In this document: piece after piece, positions 13,463 through 21,294 of the stretch
How positions within the stretch are numbered: position 1 is the stretch's first letter
Layout: every line of letters begins with the position of its first letter
Assembly (NCBI GenBank): GCA_020845695.1
Contig: JADLFG010000078.1
Coordinates: forward strand, 1 to 34,136
DNA: 34,136 bases
Source: Thermoleophilia bacterium
Lineage (GTDB): Bacteria; Actinomycetota; Thermoleophilia; Gaiellales; Gaiellaceae
Direction: 5' to 3'
Position numbers and translations under genes: made by a program
The notes under the pieces: model-generated
The model's input: only the letters and a program-made list of their open reading frames with translations
The model's database searches: none
What the model was told of the DNA's origin: nothing

Positions 13463-14704
13463 TCAGGCGCCGGCAGCCCAGGCGATCGTGCGGCCGGTGA
13501 GCAGGTCGAGGGCGCGGACGGCGAGCTCCAAGTGCTCCGGCCGGGTGTCCTCGAGCTTCGTGTGCGAGAGCCCGCGCAGGCTCTGCACGAACATCATCAC
13601 CGTCGGAACCCCGGCTCTCGCGACCTCCGCCGCGTCGTGCAGCGGCCCGCTTGGCAGCCGGTGGGAGGCGCCGGCGACCTCCCGGACCGCCTCGTCGCAG
13701 AAGCCGATCAGCGTCTCGTCGAACCGGATCGGCTGGATCGCCCAGATCGGCTCCCACTCGACCTCGAGCCGCTCCTCGCGGGCGAAGCGCTCGCTCGCCG
13801 CGCGGGCCTCGGCGAGCATCGTCGCGAGCGTGGCCGCGTCCAGGTGGCGCTGGTCGAGCAGGCAGGTCGCCTCCTCGACCACGGAGGTGGCGATCCCGGG
13901 TTTCGTGACGACGTCGCCCATCGTGCAGACGGCGCCGGCGCCGGCGCGGCGCGCGAGCTCGCGCAACTCGAGCTCGAGCCGCGCCGCCCCGGCGAGCGCG
14001 TCCCGGCGCTCAGCCATCGGCGTCGAGCCGGCGTGGGCGGCCTGCCCGCGAAAGACGACGCGGTGGCGCTCGACGCCGCAGGTCCCGAGTACCGCTCCGA
14101 GCGGCAGGCCGAGCGACTCGAGCACCGGCCCCTGCTCGACATGGAGCTCCAGGTAGGCGACGGCCGAGCCGAGCTGGCGCGCCGCCTCGGCCATCCGGTC
14201 GAGCTCGACCCCGTGGGCCGCGAGCGCGTCCGGGAGGCGGATCCCGTCGCGATCGGCCAGCGTGCGCAGGCGCTCCAGGTCGCCCATCGCGCCCGAGCAG
14301 GCGCTCGAGCCGAGCAGGCTCCGGCCGAAGCGAGCGCCCTCCTCGTCGGCCCAGTCGACGAGACGCACCGTCACGGGCGGCGTCCCCTCCAAAGCGAGCC
14401 GCCGCAGCACGTCGAGTCCGGCAACTACGCCCAGGCAGCCGTCGAGCCAGCCTCCGTCCGGAACCGAGTCGAGGTGTCCGCCGACGAGGACCGCGCGCTC
14501 CGACGCCCCCCGCAGCGTCGCCCACCGGTTTCCCGCCTCGTCCGTCTCGACCTCGACCGGGAGCGCGGCGAGCTGCTCGTCGAGCCACGCCCGCGCCCGC
14601 GCCCACGTTCCCGTCCAGCAGACACGCTGAGCCCCGTCCTCGTCCCCGGTCAGCGCCCGGAGCTCCCGGAGCTCCGCGACGACGCGGGCAGGCTCGAGCG
14701 GCAC
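13463..14704 (-). CDS. M20-family Zn amidohydrolase (N-carbamoyl-L-amino-acid hydrolase / allantoate amidohydrolase type)
   Basis: The 413-residue protein has the binuclear-metal pattern of the hydantoinase/carbamoylase group: GGHLDSVPDGGWLDG (His77, Asp88), DEEGARF (Glu121/122), LHVEQGP (His187) and a late SGPLHDA. The dimerisation domain sits between them (RGQAAHAGSTPM). Members hydrolyse N-carbamoyl amino acids, ureidoglycolate or allantoate; sequence alone does not decide. The molybdenum hydroxylase genes at 16319-19988, if a xanthine dehydrogenase, would favour a purine-catabolic role, but three unrelated genes lie between. The GTG start is preceded at six bases by TAGGTT, so the gene is probably leaderless. 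It is divergent from a 30-codon basic gene. Confidence 0.88.
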   Translation of the reverse strand: MPLEPARVVAELRELRALTGDEDGAQRVCWTGTWARARAWLDEQLAALPVEVETDEAGNRWATLRGASERAVLVGGHLDSVPDGGWLDGCLGVVAGLDVLRRLALEGTPPVTVRLVDWADEEGARFGRSLLGSSACSGAMGDLERLRTLADRDGIRLPDALAAHGVELDRMAEAARQLGSAVAYLELHVEQGPVLESLGLPLGAVLGTCGVERHRVVFRGQAAHAGSTPMAERRDALAGAARLELELRELARRAGAGAVCTMGDVVTKPGIATSVVEEATCLLDQRHLDAATLATMLAEARAASERFAREERLEVEWEPIWAIQPIRFDETLIGFCDEAVREVAGASHRLPSGPLHDAAEVARAGVPTVMMFVQSLRGLSHTKLEDTRPEHLELAVRALDLLTGRTIAWAAGA

Positions 14705-14710
14705 CGCGGA

Positions 14711-14716
14711 AACCTA
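14711..14716 (-). promoter_or_regulatory. -10 element TAGGTT of the amidohydrolase gene, leaderless
   Basis: On the minus strand TAGGTT is followed by six bases and GTG (14704). It lies back to back with the TAGAGT box of the divergent small gene. Confidence 0.5.
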
Positions 14717-14727
14717 CCAGCCTCCGC

Positions 14728-14733
14728 TAGAGT
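14728..14733 (+). promoter_or_regulatory. -10 element TAGAGT of the small basic protein gene, leaderless
   Basis: TAGAGT is followed by seven bases and ATG 14741. No Shine-Dalgarno is present. Confidence 0.5.
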
Positions 14734-14740
14734 CCCCGCC

Positions 14741-14833
14741 ATGGCACGGGGATCGAGGCCCATTCGCCGCTGGCGGGCCGACCGCCAGCGCAAGAAGAAG
14801 GCCCGCGAGAAGCGGAAGACGAAGGCCCGGTAG
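14741..14833 (+). CDS. 30-residue highly basic protein
   Basis: ATG 14741 to TAG 14833 encodes 30 residues, of which 16 are Arg or Lys (for example RQRKKKAREKRKTKAR at the end). The start sits seven bases after TAGAGT, the leaderless spacing repeated across this window. Composition resembles tiny ribosome-associated proteins (such as bTHX or the COX24/AURKAIP1-like bacterial proteins), but I do not see a diagnostic motif. It would be RNA- or ribosome-binding if real. It shares a short promoter region with the divergent amidohydrolase. The gap from 14834 to 14996 holds nothing else I can support. Confidence 0.55.
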   Translation: MARGSRPIRRWRADRQRKKKAREKRKTKAR

Positions 14834-14996
14834 CGCCGCCGGGCGGGGCGGGACGCCGCCTCGTCGCTCGGCCGAGCCGGCCTTCGGCCCGGTCGTCCCC
14901 GGCGACGTCCAGCAGGTCGTGCAGCCGCCCCGCCGGCTCGGCGCCTGGCCGTACGGAAGCTCGGCGAGACCGCGGCGGCGGCCTCGCCCGGGGCAT

Positions 14997-15149
14997 TCAC
15001 CCGCGGGGCGAGTCCTGCTCCGGCTTGATCTCCTCCTCGAGGCCCTTGCGCGCGGCCCTCGCACCCCGCGCGAGGCCGGCCCAGCGCTTCGTGTTCAGGA
15101 GGACGAGCAGGAGGACGACCACGAGGAGGAAAATGAGCAAAATGGACAC
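14997..15149 (-). CDS. 50-residue TatA-like single-pass membrane protein
   Basis: GTG 15149 on the minus strand is preceded by a perfect AAGGAGG at 15155-15161 with 5-nt spacing. The product has an N-terminal hydrophobic helix (residues ~2-18), a short hinge NTKRW, then a basic amphipathic helix (GLARGARAARKGLEEE) and a polar tail. That order, N-terminal membrane helix, hinge and amphipathic helix, is the TatA/TatE layout, but the usual FG hinge is missing, so it may be an unrelated membrane microprotein. Its 5' end overlaps the ATG of the plus-strand lipoprotein gene by 17 nt, which is unusual for divergent genes. The ribosome site makes the ORF credible. Confidence 0.6.
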   Translation of the reverse strand: MSILLIFLLVVVLLLVLLNTKRWAGLARGARAARKGLEEEIKPEQDSPRG

Positions 15150-16221
15150 GGTGCCCTCCTTCTACCGGCTCGGGCGCCCGGCCGCAAGGTCGGTGCTCGT
15201 CTCGCTCGTCCTGGCCGTCGTCGCGCTCGCCGGTCTCGCGGGCGCCTGCGGGGGCAGCGACGAGCCCGAGCCCGTCGAGTCGGCCGTGCCGGAGCCGGTC
15301 GCCACCCCGCTCGAGCGGGCGCTCGAGCTGCTCCCGGCAGACCAGGCGCTCGCCCGGCAGGTCCTGTTCGGCGACCTCGACCGGTTGCGCGAGGCCTACC
15401 CGCTCGACGAGGAGTTCGGCTTCGCCCTCCAGGGGGTGTGGCTGCCGAATGCGCTCGCGGGCGCCAACGGGCCGTTGTGGCGCAAGGCGTACGGGTTCGG
15501 GCTCGGCGGAGTCGACCGCTTCGCCGCGGGTGGCTACCACCCGGTCGAGCTGGCCGTGATCGAAGGAACGTTCAAGCCCGCGAACGTGGAGAGCCGGCTG
15601 CTCACCCGCGGCTACAAGCGCCGCGGCGACCTGCTCCGCCGGGGCAAGGACGCCTCGATCGACCTGAAGAGCCCGGTCGGGGAGCTCGCAAAGGGCTCGC
15701 TGGCCCGCGTGATCGTGACCCCAACCCGGATCGTCGCGGCGTCGACCACGAGGCTGGCGAAGGCCGCGCTCGAGCCGGCGGGTACGCTCGCCGGCGACGA
15801 CAACATCGTGCTCGCCGCTCGCGCGCTCGGCGTCGTCACCGCCGCGGTGATCCGCCCCGCGGAGCTTGCCCGGCCCCGCTCGGGCGGCAGCGAGCCCCTC
15901 GTCGAACGGGCTGCCGCGCAGATCGGCGTCGGCCTGGACGACCGCGGCGGCGACGGGCGCACCGTCCGGATCGCGCTCGTCTACCAGCAGGCCGCAGACG
16001 CCGAGGCCGACCTCGCCGCCATCTCGGACGGGCTTCCCGGGGCAGCGCTCGCGGGCGACCCGGAGACGACGTTCGGGGAGGCGCTCGGCGACCTGACCGT
16101 GCGGATCGTCGGCGAGCGGGCGATCCTGATTCAGGGAACGCTGGCCGAGGAGGCGAGCTCCGGGCTCTGGCGTCTGCTGCTCGAGCGCGGCGACCTGGCG
16201 CTGCTCGTCCAGACGTCGTAG
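15133..16221 (+). CDS. Putative lipoprotein of unknown function
   Basis: The 362-residue protein has a signal peptide (RSVLVSLVLAVVALAGLAGAC) whose lipobox LAGAC places the lipidated Cys at residue 39. The rest is a soluble, mostly alpha/beta domain with no motif I recognise. ATG 15133 is chosen because GGAGGA sits 3-4 nt upstream, but ATG 15142 and GTG 15151 would also leave a full signal peptide. The longer open frame from 15025 has no support. With ATG 15133 the gene overlaps the divergent TatA-like gene by 17 nt; with GTG 15151 there is no coding overlap. The molybdenum hydroxylase operon begins about 100 nt downstream. Confidence 0.75.
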   Translation: MSKMDTVPSFYRLGRPAARSVLVSLVLAVVALAGLAGACGGSDEPEPVESAVPEPVATPLERALELLPADQALARQVLFGDLDRLREAYPLDEEFGFALQGVWLPNALAGANGPLWRKAYGFGLGGVDRFAAGGYHPVELAVIEGTFKPANVESRLLTRGYKRRGDLLRRGKDASIDLKSPVGELAKGSLARVIVTPTRIVAASTTRLAKAALEPAGTLAGDDNIVLAARALGVVTAAVIRPAELARPRSGGSEPLVERAAAQIGVGLDDRGGDGRTVRIALVYQQAADAEADLAAISDGLPGAALAGDPETTFGEALGDLTVRIVGERAILIQGTLAEEASSGLWRLLLERGDLALLVQTS

Positions 16222-16318
16222 CGGGGATGCCGGCGGCCGCGAGCCTCGGATACGATTGGCCGGCCCGCAGCGGGTCACGGACGCTGGGGTCACGAGTCCG
16301 ACGCAAGGAGGAGACAGG

Positions 16319-18604
16319 GTGGCGACGGTAGAGGAGCCACGCGCCGCTGAGGCGCCGTTCATCCGACCCGACGGGAAGGAGAAGGTCACCGGTCTCGGCC
16401 GCTACACGGCCGATCTGAGCCTGACCGGCCAGGCGCACGCGAAGTTCCGCTACGCGGATCACCCGCACGCGCGGATCGTTCGGATCGATACCTCGCGGGC
16501 GCGCGCGCTTCCCGGCGTACTGGCCGTGCTCACCCACGAGGACGTCCCCGACGTCAAGTACGGCGGCATGGTGCAGGATCGGCGGCTGTTCGCAAAGGAC
16601 AAGGTGCTCTGGGAGGGTGACGTCGTCGCCGGGGTGGCGGCGCTGACCCCGGAGCTGGCCGCCGAGGCCGCGGCCTTGATCGAGATCGAGTACGAGCCGC
16701 TCGAGCCGGTCGTCGACTTCGCCTCCGCGACCGCGCCCGGGACGCCGCTGATCCACGAGGACTGGGAGTCCGACTCGGGCGACGAGACGATGGGGCGAGA
16801 CGGCAACCGGATCGGCTACTCGACGATCGTGAAGGGCGACGCGGAGGCGGCGATGGCCGGAGCGGACGTCGTCGTGCGCACCCGCTACACGAGCGACTGC
16901 ACCCAGGGGGTTCCGATCGAGCCGCGAGCCGTGATCGCCGAGTGGCACGGCGACCGGGTGACCGTATGGTCGTCGACCCAGGTGCCGTACACCGCCCGGT
17001 CGGGCGTCGCAGCGGTGCTCGGGCTGCCCGAGTCGCATGTCCGCATCGTCGTGCCGCTGCTCGGCGGCGGCTTCGGCGCCAAGTGCGACTTCCACTTCGA
17101 AGGGCACGTGGCGGCGCTGGCGCGCGCGGCCCGACGCCCGGTGAAGCTCGTGTTCTCGCGCCGAGAGGAGTTCGTCGCGATCGATCACCGGCGCGAGGGC
17201 ATGGTGATCGAGCTCGAGACCGGCGCGCGGAAGGACGGGACGATCGTCGCTCACCGCGGCTGGCTCGTGCTCGACAAGGGCGCCTACTGCGGCGAGGGCG
17301 GCCCGTTCGCGCAGCTCGTCTCGATGCACGCGTGCGGCCCCTACCAGATGGAGAACATCCACGTCGAGGCGTCGCTCAACTACTCGAACCTGCAACCGGC
17401 GAGCTCGATCCGCGCTCCGACGGCGCCGCAAGCCTGCTGGGCGCTCGAGCAGCATCTCGACGAGCTCGCCCGCGCGCTCGGTCTCGACCCGGTGGAGCTG
17501 CGCCGGCGCATCCTGATCGAGGAAGGAGCGGAGGGACCGACCCGGCAGGTGTTCGAGCGACTCGGCATGAAGGAGACGCTCGAGCGGGCCGTCGAGCTGA
17601 TCGGCTACGGGCAGGAGCTTCCCGAGGACGAGGCGATCGGCGTGGCCTGCGGCTGGTGGCCGTGCTTCGGCGCCCCCTCCGGCGCGTACGTGCAGCTCCA
17701 CGGGGACGGGACGGGCACGATCATCACCGGGGCCCAGGAGAACGGCACGGGCGCGGTCATGGCCTTCCCGGTCTTCGTCGCGGAGCAGCTCGGCATGGAG
17801 CCCGAGAACTTCTCGCTGCTCTATCAGGACACCGATGCGGCCCCGTGGGACATGGGCTCGTGCGGCTCGCAGACCACGTTCAACAGCGGCCGGGCCGTGC
17901 TCGCCGCCGCGGGGGAGGTACGCGACCAGCTCCTCGATGCCGCGGCGGCGAAGCTCGAAGTCGACCGGGACGATCTCGAGCTCGCGGAGGGCGTGGCCCG
18001 CGTGAAGGGCGCGCCCGAGACCTCCGTCTCGCTCGGGGATCTGATCGCCGAGGGCGGGCCATTCCACGGCAAGGGCTCGGGCGACGTGCCTGAGGCACCC
18101 GCGTGCGACGCGGAGGGTTGCGTCGGCAGGCTCGGGTTCGAGTCGTTCCTGGCGCCGCAGCTGATCACGCATGCGGCCCATGTGAAGGTCGACCGGGAGA
18201 CCGGCGTTGTGCGCGTGCTCCGCGTGGCGGCCGCGCACGACTCGGGCGTGATCGTCAACCCGGTCGGGGCAGACGGGCAGGTGACGGGCGGTGTCGTGAT
18301 GGGAATCGGGCAGGCGTTGACCGAGGGCACCCAGTTCGACGAGACGGGACGGCAACGCAACCCGTACCTGCTCGACTACAAGCTGACGACGGCGGCGGAT
18401 GCCCCGGAGATCCTGATCTCGTGGGTGGAGACGCCGACGGACAACGCGGGCCCCATGGGCTCGAAGGGGATCGGAGAGCCGCCCTGCGTGGCGACACCGG
18501 GGGCGATCGCGAACGCGATCGCGAAGGTCGTCGGCACGCCCGTACGGCAGCTGCCGATGACGCCGGAGCGGGTCTGGGCCGCGACGCGGGAGGTGCAGCG
18601 GTGA
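16319..18604 (+). CDS. Molybdopterin-binding subunit of xanthine dehydrogenase-family hydroxylase
   Basis: The 761-residue large subunit binds the Mo-pterin cytosine dinucleotide cofactor. Visible motifs are the N-terminal GLGRYTADL and HEDVPDV region, the cofactor loop GGGFGAKCDFHFEGHVAALA, MGSCGSQTTFNSGRAV, and the catalytic-glutamate loop GSKGIGEPP near the end. The CO-dehydrogenase active-site loop (AYRCSFR) is absent, so it is a hydroxylase of the xanthine/aldehyde or nicotinate type. The exact substrate is not decided. GTG 16319 has AAGGAGG seven bases upstream, which sets the start, although the frame is open back to 16256. It overlaps the next gene by GTGA and heads an operon of large, FAD and Fe-S subunits. 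Confidence 0.93.
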   Translation: MATVEEPRAAEAPFIRPDGKEKVTGLGRYTADLSLTGQAHAKFRYADHPHARIVRIDTSRARALPGVLAVLTHEDVPDVKYGGMVQDRRLFAKDKVLWEGDVVAGVAALTPELAAEAAALIEIEYEPLEPVVDFASATAPGTPLIHEDWESDSGDETMGRDGNRIGYSTIVKGDAEAAMAGADVVVRTRYTSDCTQGVPIEPRAVIAEWHGDRVTVWSSTQVPYTARSGVAAVLGLPESHVRIVVPLLGGGFGAKCDFHFEGHVAALARAARRPVKLVFSRREEFVAIDHRREGMVIELETGARKDGTIVAHRGWLVLDKGAYCGEGGPFAQLVSMHACGPYQMENIHVEASLNYSNLQPASSIRAPTAPQACWALEQHLDELARALGLDPVELRRRILIEEGAEGPTRQVFERLGMKETLERAVELIGYGQELPEDEAIGVACGWWPCFGAPSGAYVQLHGDGTGTIITGAQENGTGAVMAFPVFVAEQLGMEPENFSLLYQDTDAAPWDMGSCGSQTTFNSGRAVLAAAGEVRDQLLDAAAAKLEVDRDDLELAEGVARVKGAPETSVSLGDLIAEGGPFHGKGSGDVPEAPACDAEGCVGRLGFESFLAPQLITHAAHVKVDRETGVVRVLRVAAAHDSGVIVNPVGADGQVTGGVVMGIGQALTEGTQFDETGRQRNPYLLDYKLTTAADAPEILISWVETPTDNAGPMGSKGIGEPPCVATPGAIANAIAKVVGTPVRQLPMTPERVWAATREVQR

Positions 18605-19497
18605 GCACGTTCGTCATGGCCACGTCGATCGCGGAGGCGCTCGAGGCGCTCGGTGGCGGCGCGCGCCCGGTCGCGGGCGGCACCGACCTCGTCGTCGGCG
18701 CCCGCCAGGGGAAGGCGCCGTTGCCGGAGGCGATCGTCGCCATCGACCGGATCGAGGCGCTGCGCGGAGTCCGGGAGAACGGCGGGGCGCTCCGGCTGGG
18801 CGCGCTCGCGACGCATGCGGAGATCACGGCGCACCCGGCCGTGCGAGAGCGGTTCACCGCGCTCGCCGACGCGTGCGCCATCGTCGGCTCCCACGCGACC
18901 CGGGCGAACGGGACGATCGGCGGCAACGTCATGAACGCATCGCCGGCGATGGAGGCCGGCGGCCCGCTCGTCTGCTTCGACGCCTCGGTGACGCTCGAGT
19001 CGGCCGGCGGCCCCCGACAGCAGGCGCTCGCCGACCTGCTGGCCGGGCCGGGTCAGACCACCGCTCGCGCGGACGAGCTGCTGACGGCGATCGAGCTGCC
19101 GGCGCTGCCGGCCGGCGCCGGGTCGTGCTACGCGAGGCTCGAGTACCGCCGCCAGATGGAGATCGCCGTGGTCGGAGCGACCGCTGTGGTCGTCCTCGCC
19201 GACGGCGTGGTCACGGACGCGCGCATCGCGATCACGGCGCTCGCGCCCACGATCCGGCGAGTCGCGGCGGCCGAGGAGGCTCTGCTCGGCACGGATGGCG
19301 GCAGAGCCGCAGCCGAGGCCGCCGGGCGGGCCGCCGCCGACGCTTCCGCCCCGATCTCCGACGTGCGAGCGTCCGCCGACTACCGCCTGGCGATGGCCGC
19401 GGTGATCACGCGGCGCGCCGTGACGGCCGCCGTCGCCCGCGCCCGCGGCGGGCACGTTCCTGTCCCTGCCAGCCCCGCGCTTCACGGCGCCGTCTGA
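18601..19497 (+). CDS. FAD-binding subunit of molybdenum hydroxylase (CoxM/CutM type)
   Basis: The 298-residue medium subunit carries the two FAD-contact motifs of the family: VAGGTDLVV at residues ~23-31 and ANGTIGGNVMNASP in the middle. The C-terminal CO_deh_flav_C domain follows (YRRQMEIAVVGATAVVV and the RASADYRLAM motif). It passes electrons from the Fe-S clusters to its acceptor. The start GTG 18601 overlaps the large-subunit stop (GTGA), so translation is coupled. The small subunit follows after 8 nt. Confidence 0.93.
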   Translation: MSTFVMATSIAEALEALGGGARPVAGGTDLVVGARQGKAPLPEAIVAIDRIEALRGVRENGGALRLGALATHAEITAHPAVRERFTALADACAIVGSHATRANGTIGGNVMNASPAMEAGGPLVCFDASVTLESAGGPRQQALADLLAGPGQTTARADELLTAIELPALPAGAGSCYARLEYRRQMEIAVVGATAVVVLADGVVTDARIAITALAPTIRRVAAAEEALLGTDGGRAAAEAAGRAAADASAPISDVRASADYRLAMAAVITRRAVTAAVARARGGHVPVPASPALHGAV

Positions 19498-19505
19498 GGA
19501 TTGCC

Positions 19506-19988
19506 ATGAGATACCAGGCCACGCTCACCGTCAACGGCATCCCCTATCCGATCGAGGTGGAGGCGACCGCGACTCTCCTTCGCGTCGTGCGCGACGTGAT
19601 CGGCCTGACCGGGCCGAAAGAGGGCTGCGACGACTCCGAGTGCGGCGCCTGCATGATGCTGCTCGACGGCAGGCCCGTGAACTCCTGCTCCTACCTGGCG
19701 CTCCAGGCCGAGGGGCGCGAGATCACGACCGTCGAGGGGCTCGCCCCGGGCGACGGGCTCGCGCCGCTCCAGCAGGCGTTGCTCGAAGCGGGAGGCGTCC
19801 AGTGCGGCTTCTGCACGCCGGGGATGCTGATTTCCGCCACGGCGCTGCTCGCCGCGAACCCCCGGCCGAGCGAGGAAGAGGTGCGGACCGCGCTCGCGGG
19901 CAACCTCTGCCGCTGCACGGGCTACACGAACATCGTCCGCGCGGTGCTCCAGGCGGCGGAGGGGCTCCCCGCCGGCGCGCCGGGGTAG
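19506..19988 (+). CDS. [2Fe-2S] small subunit of molybdenum hydroxylase
   Basis: The 160-residue subunit has both cluster sites. The plant-ferredoxin-like N-terminal cluster is CDDSECGACMMLLDG with a later Cys in NSCSY. The C-terminal all-helical cluster is QCGFCTPGM and LCRCTGYTNIV. It shuttles electrons from the Mo site to FAD. ATG 19506 begins 8 nt after the FAD-subunit stop, so all three subunits form one operon. No dedicated maturation gene (XdhC, MobA-like) is visible next to it. A marP-like protease gene follows 10 nt later. Confidence 0.94.
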   Translation: MRYQATLTVNGIPYPIEVEATATLLRVVRDVIGLTGPKEGCDDSECGACMMLLDGRPVNSCSYLALQAEGREITTVEGLAPGDGLAPLQQALLEAGGVQCGFCTPGMLISATALLAANPRPSEEEVRTALAGNLCRCTGYTNIVRAVLQAAEGLPAGAPG

Positions 19989-19998
19989 CCCCGGCCGC

Positions 19999-21126
19999 TT
20001 GAGCTGGGTCGACCCCCTCGTCCTCCTCTGGGTCGCCCTCTCGGCGCTGCTCGGCTACCAGCGTGGGTTCGCGGCCCAGACGTCCTCCCTGGTGGGCCTC
20101 GTACTGGGCGCGTTCACGGGCTCGCGGATTGCCCCGCTGCTCGTCGGCGGCGGGTCGGAGTGGGTGCCGTTCGCAAGCCTGGCCGGCGCGGTGGTCGGGG
20201 CGGTCGTGCTCCAGACGGTGGCGGGCATGCTCGGAGGCCGCCTGCGCCGCCTGCTGCCCCGGGGCGGCCCGAGGCTCGCGGACAGCATCGGGGGGATCGT
20301 CGTCGGTGCCGCGGTCGGGGTCGCGGTCGCCTGGCTCGCGGCCGCCGCCGCGTTGCAGGCGCAGGGCTCGGGCCTGCGGCACACCGTCCGCGAGTCGCCG
20401 ATCCTGACCGGTCTCGTCGAAGCGGTACCACCTCGCTCGGTGCTCAGGACCCTCGCCCGGCTCGACCCGCTGCCGCTGATCGCGGCCTCGCCGGGGATCG
20501 AGCTACCGCCCCCGGATGGGAGCGTGCTCGACAGCCCAGTCGCTCGTCGGGCCGGGGCGAGTGTGGTCAAGGTGCTGAGCGTTGCGTGCTCGACCGGCGT
20601 CCAGGGATCGGGCTGGGCGATCGCGCGTGAGCTCGTCGCGACGAACGCCCACGTCGTCGCCGGTCAGGACCGAACCCGGATCGTCGCCCCCAACGGGCAG
20701 GTGCTCGACGCCGAGCTTGTCTACGTCGACGCTGCGGACGACGTCGCACTGCTCGCGGTTGACGGTCTGCTCACGAAGCCGCTGCGACTCGAGAACGAGC
20801 CGGCCGGCGGCGAGGAGGCGGTTCTGCTCGGCTACCCGGGCGACGGGCCGCTCGTCGCGGCCGCCGCCACGGTCGGCGTTCCGACCAAGGTGTTCGCCCC
20901 GGGCGCCTATGGCGGGCGGGTCCGGCTGCGAACCGTCGTCCCGCTGCGCGCGGACGTCGAGCGGGGCGCGAGCGGCGGCCCCGTGATCGACGGCGCCGGC
21001 CGCGTCGTCGCGATGGTCTTCGCCGCTGCCAAGACGGGCGGCGGCGGCTACGGCATCCCGGTCTCAGAGCTGGCGGACGCCCTCGAGGCGGAGCCCGGCC
21101 CGGTCGACGCCGGACCCTGCCCCTGA
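19999..21126 (+). CDS. marP: MarP-like periplasmic serine protease (CvpA membrane domain + trypsin-like domain)
   Basis: The 375-residue protein starts with about four membrane helices of the colicin V production (CvpA) type (residues ~1-120). A trypsin-like protease domain follows, with the triad His218 (TNAHVVA), Asp248 (DDVALLAVD) and Ser325 (GASGGPV). MarP of Mycobacterium tuberculosis protects against acid and oxidative stress, and its protease domain is stabilised by a disulfide. Here Cys197 at the start of the protease domain and Cys374 at the extreme C-terminus are placed to form an equivalent bond. The start is TTG 19999, 10 nt after the Fe-S subunit stop, so it may be co-transcribed with the hydroxylase genes. 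That link is unexplained. Confidence 0.9.
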   Translation: MSWVDPLVLLWVALSALLGYQRGFAAQTSSLVGLVLGAFTGSRIAPLLVGGGSEWVPFASLAGAVVGAVVLQTVAGMLGGRLRRLLPRGGPRLADSIGGIVVGAAVGVAVAWLAAAAALQAQGSGLRHTVRESPILTGLVEAVPPRSVLRTLARLDPLPLIAASPGIELPPPDGSVLDSPVARRAGASVVKVLSVACSTGVQGSGWAIARELVATNAHVVAGQDRTRIVAPNGQVLDAELVYVDAADDVALLAVDGLLTKPLRLENEPAGGEEAVLLGYPGDGPLVAAAATVGVPTKVFAPGAYGGRVRLRTVVPLRADVERGASGGPVIDGAGRVVAMVFAAAKTGGGGYGIPVSELADALEAEPGPVDAGPCP

Positions 21127-21165
21127 CGCGAGCAGTCACCGAAGATCTGAGTCGACCCGGCTCAA

Positions 21166-21204
21166 GGGGTCAGACCCCGGGGTCAGACCCCGGGGTCTGA
21201 GCCC
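21166..21204. repeat. Array of three GGGGTCAGACCCC palindromes
   Basis: Two identical 13-bp units (21166-21178, 21179-21191) and a third variant GGGGTCTGAGCCC follow one another. The flanks GGCTCA and TGAGCC extend the symmetry. It lies in the 168-bp gap between marP and the peroxiredoxin gene. Related hairpins occur at 3140, 11685 and in the direct repeat near 32970. It could act as a terminator or REP-like element. Confidence 0.8.
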
Positions 21205-21294
21205 TAAATCGGAGTGCGATGGTACACGCGCCGGCCGGGCGCGCGTCGCGCTACGCTGCTCGTGATACCGGGGAGCTACAGGAGGAGGACGACG

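Noticed and set aside
14727..14996. Minus-strand ORF starting right after the TatA-like stop
   Set aside because: Its ATG abuts the upstream stop, but the text is Arg/Pro/Gly-rich and it runs through the small basic gene and the divergent promoters. No family signature.
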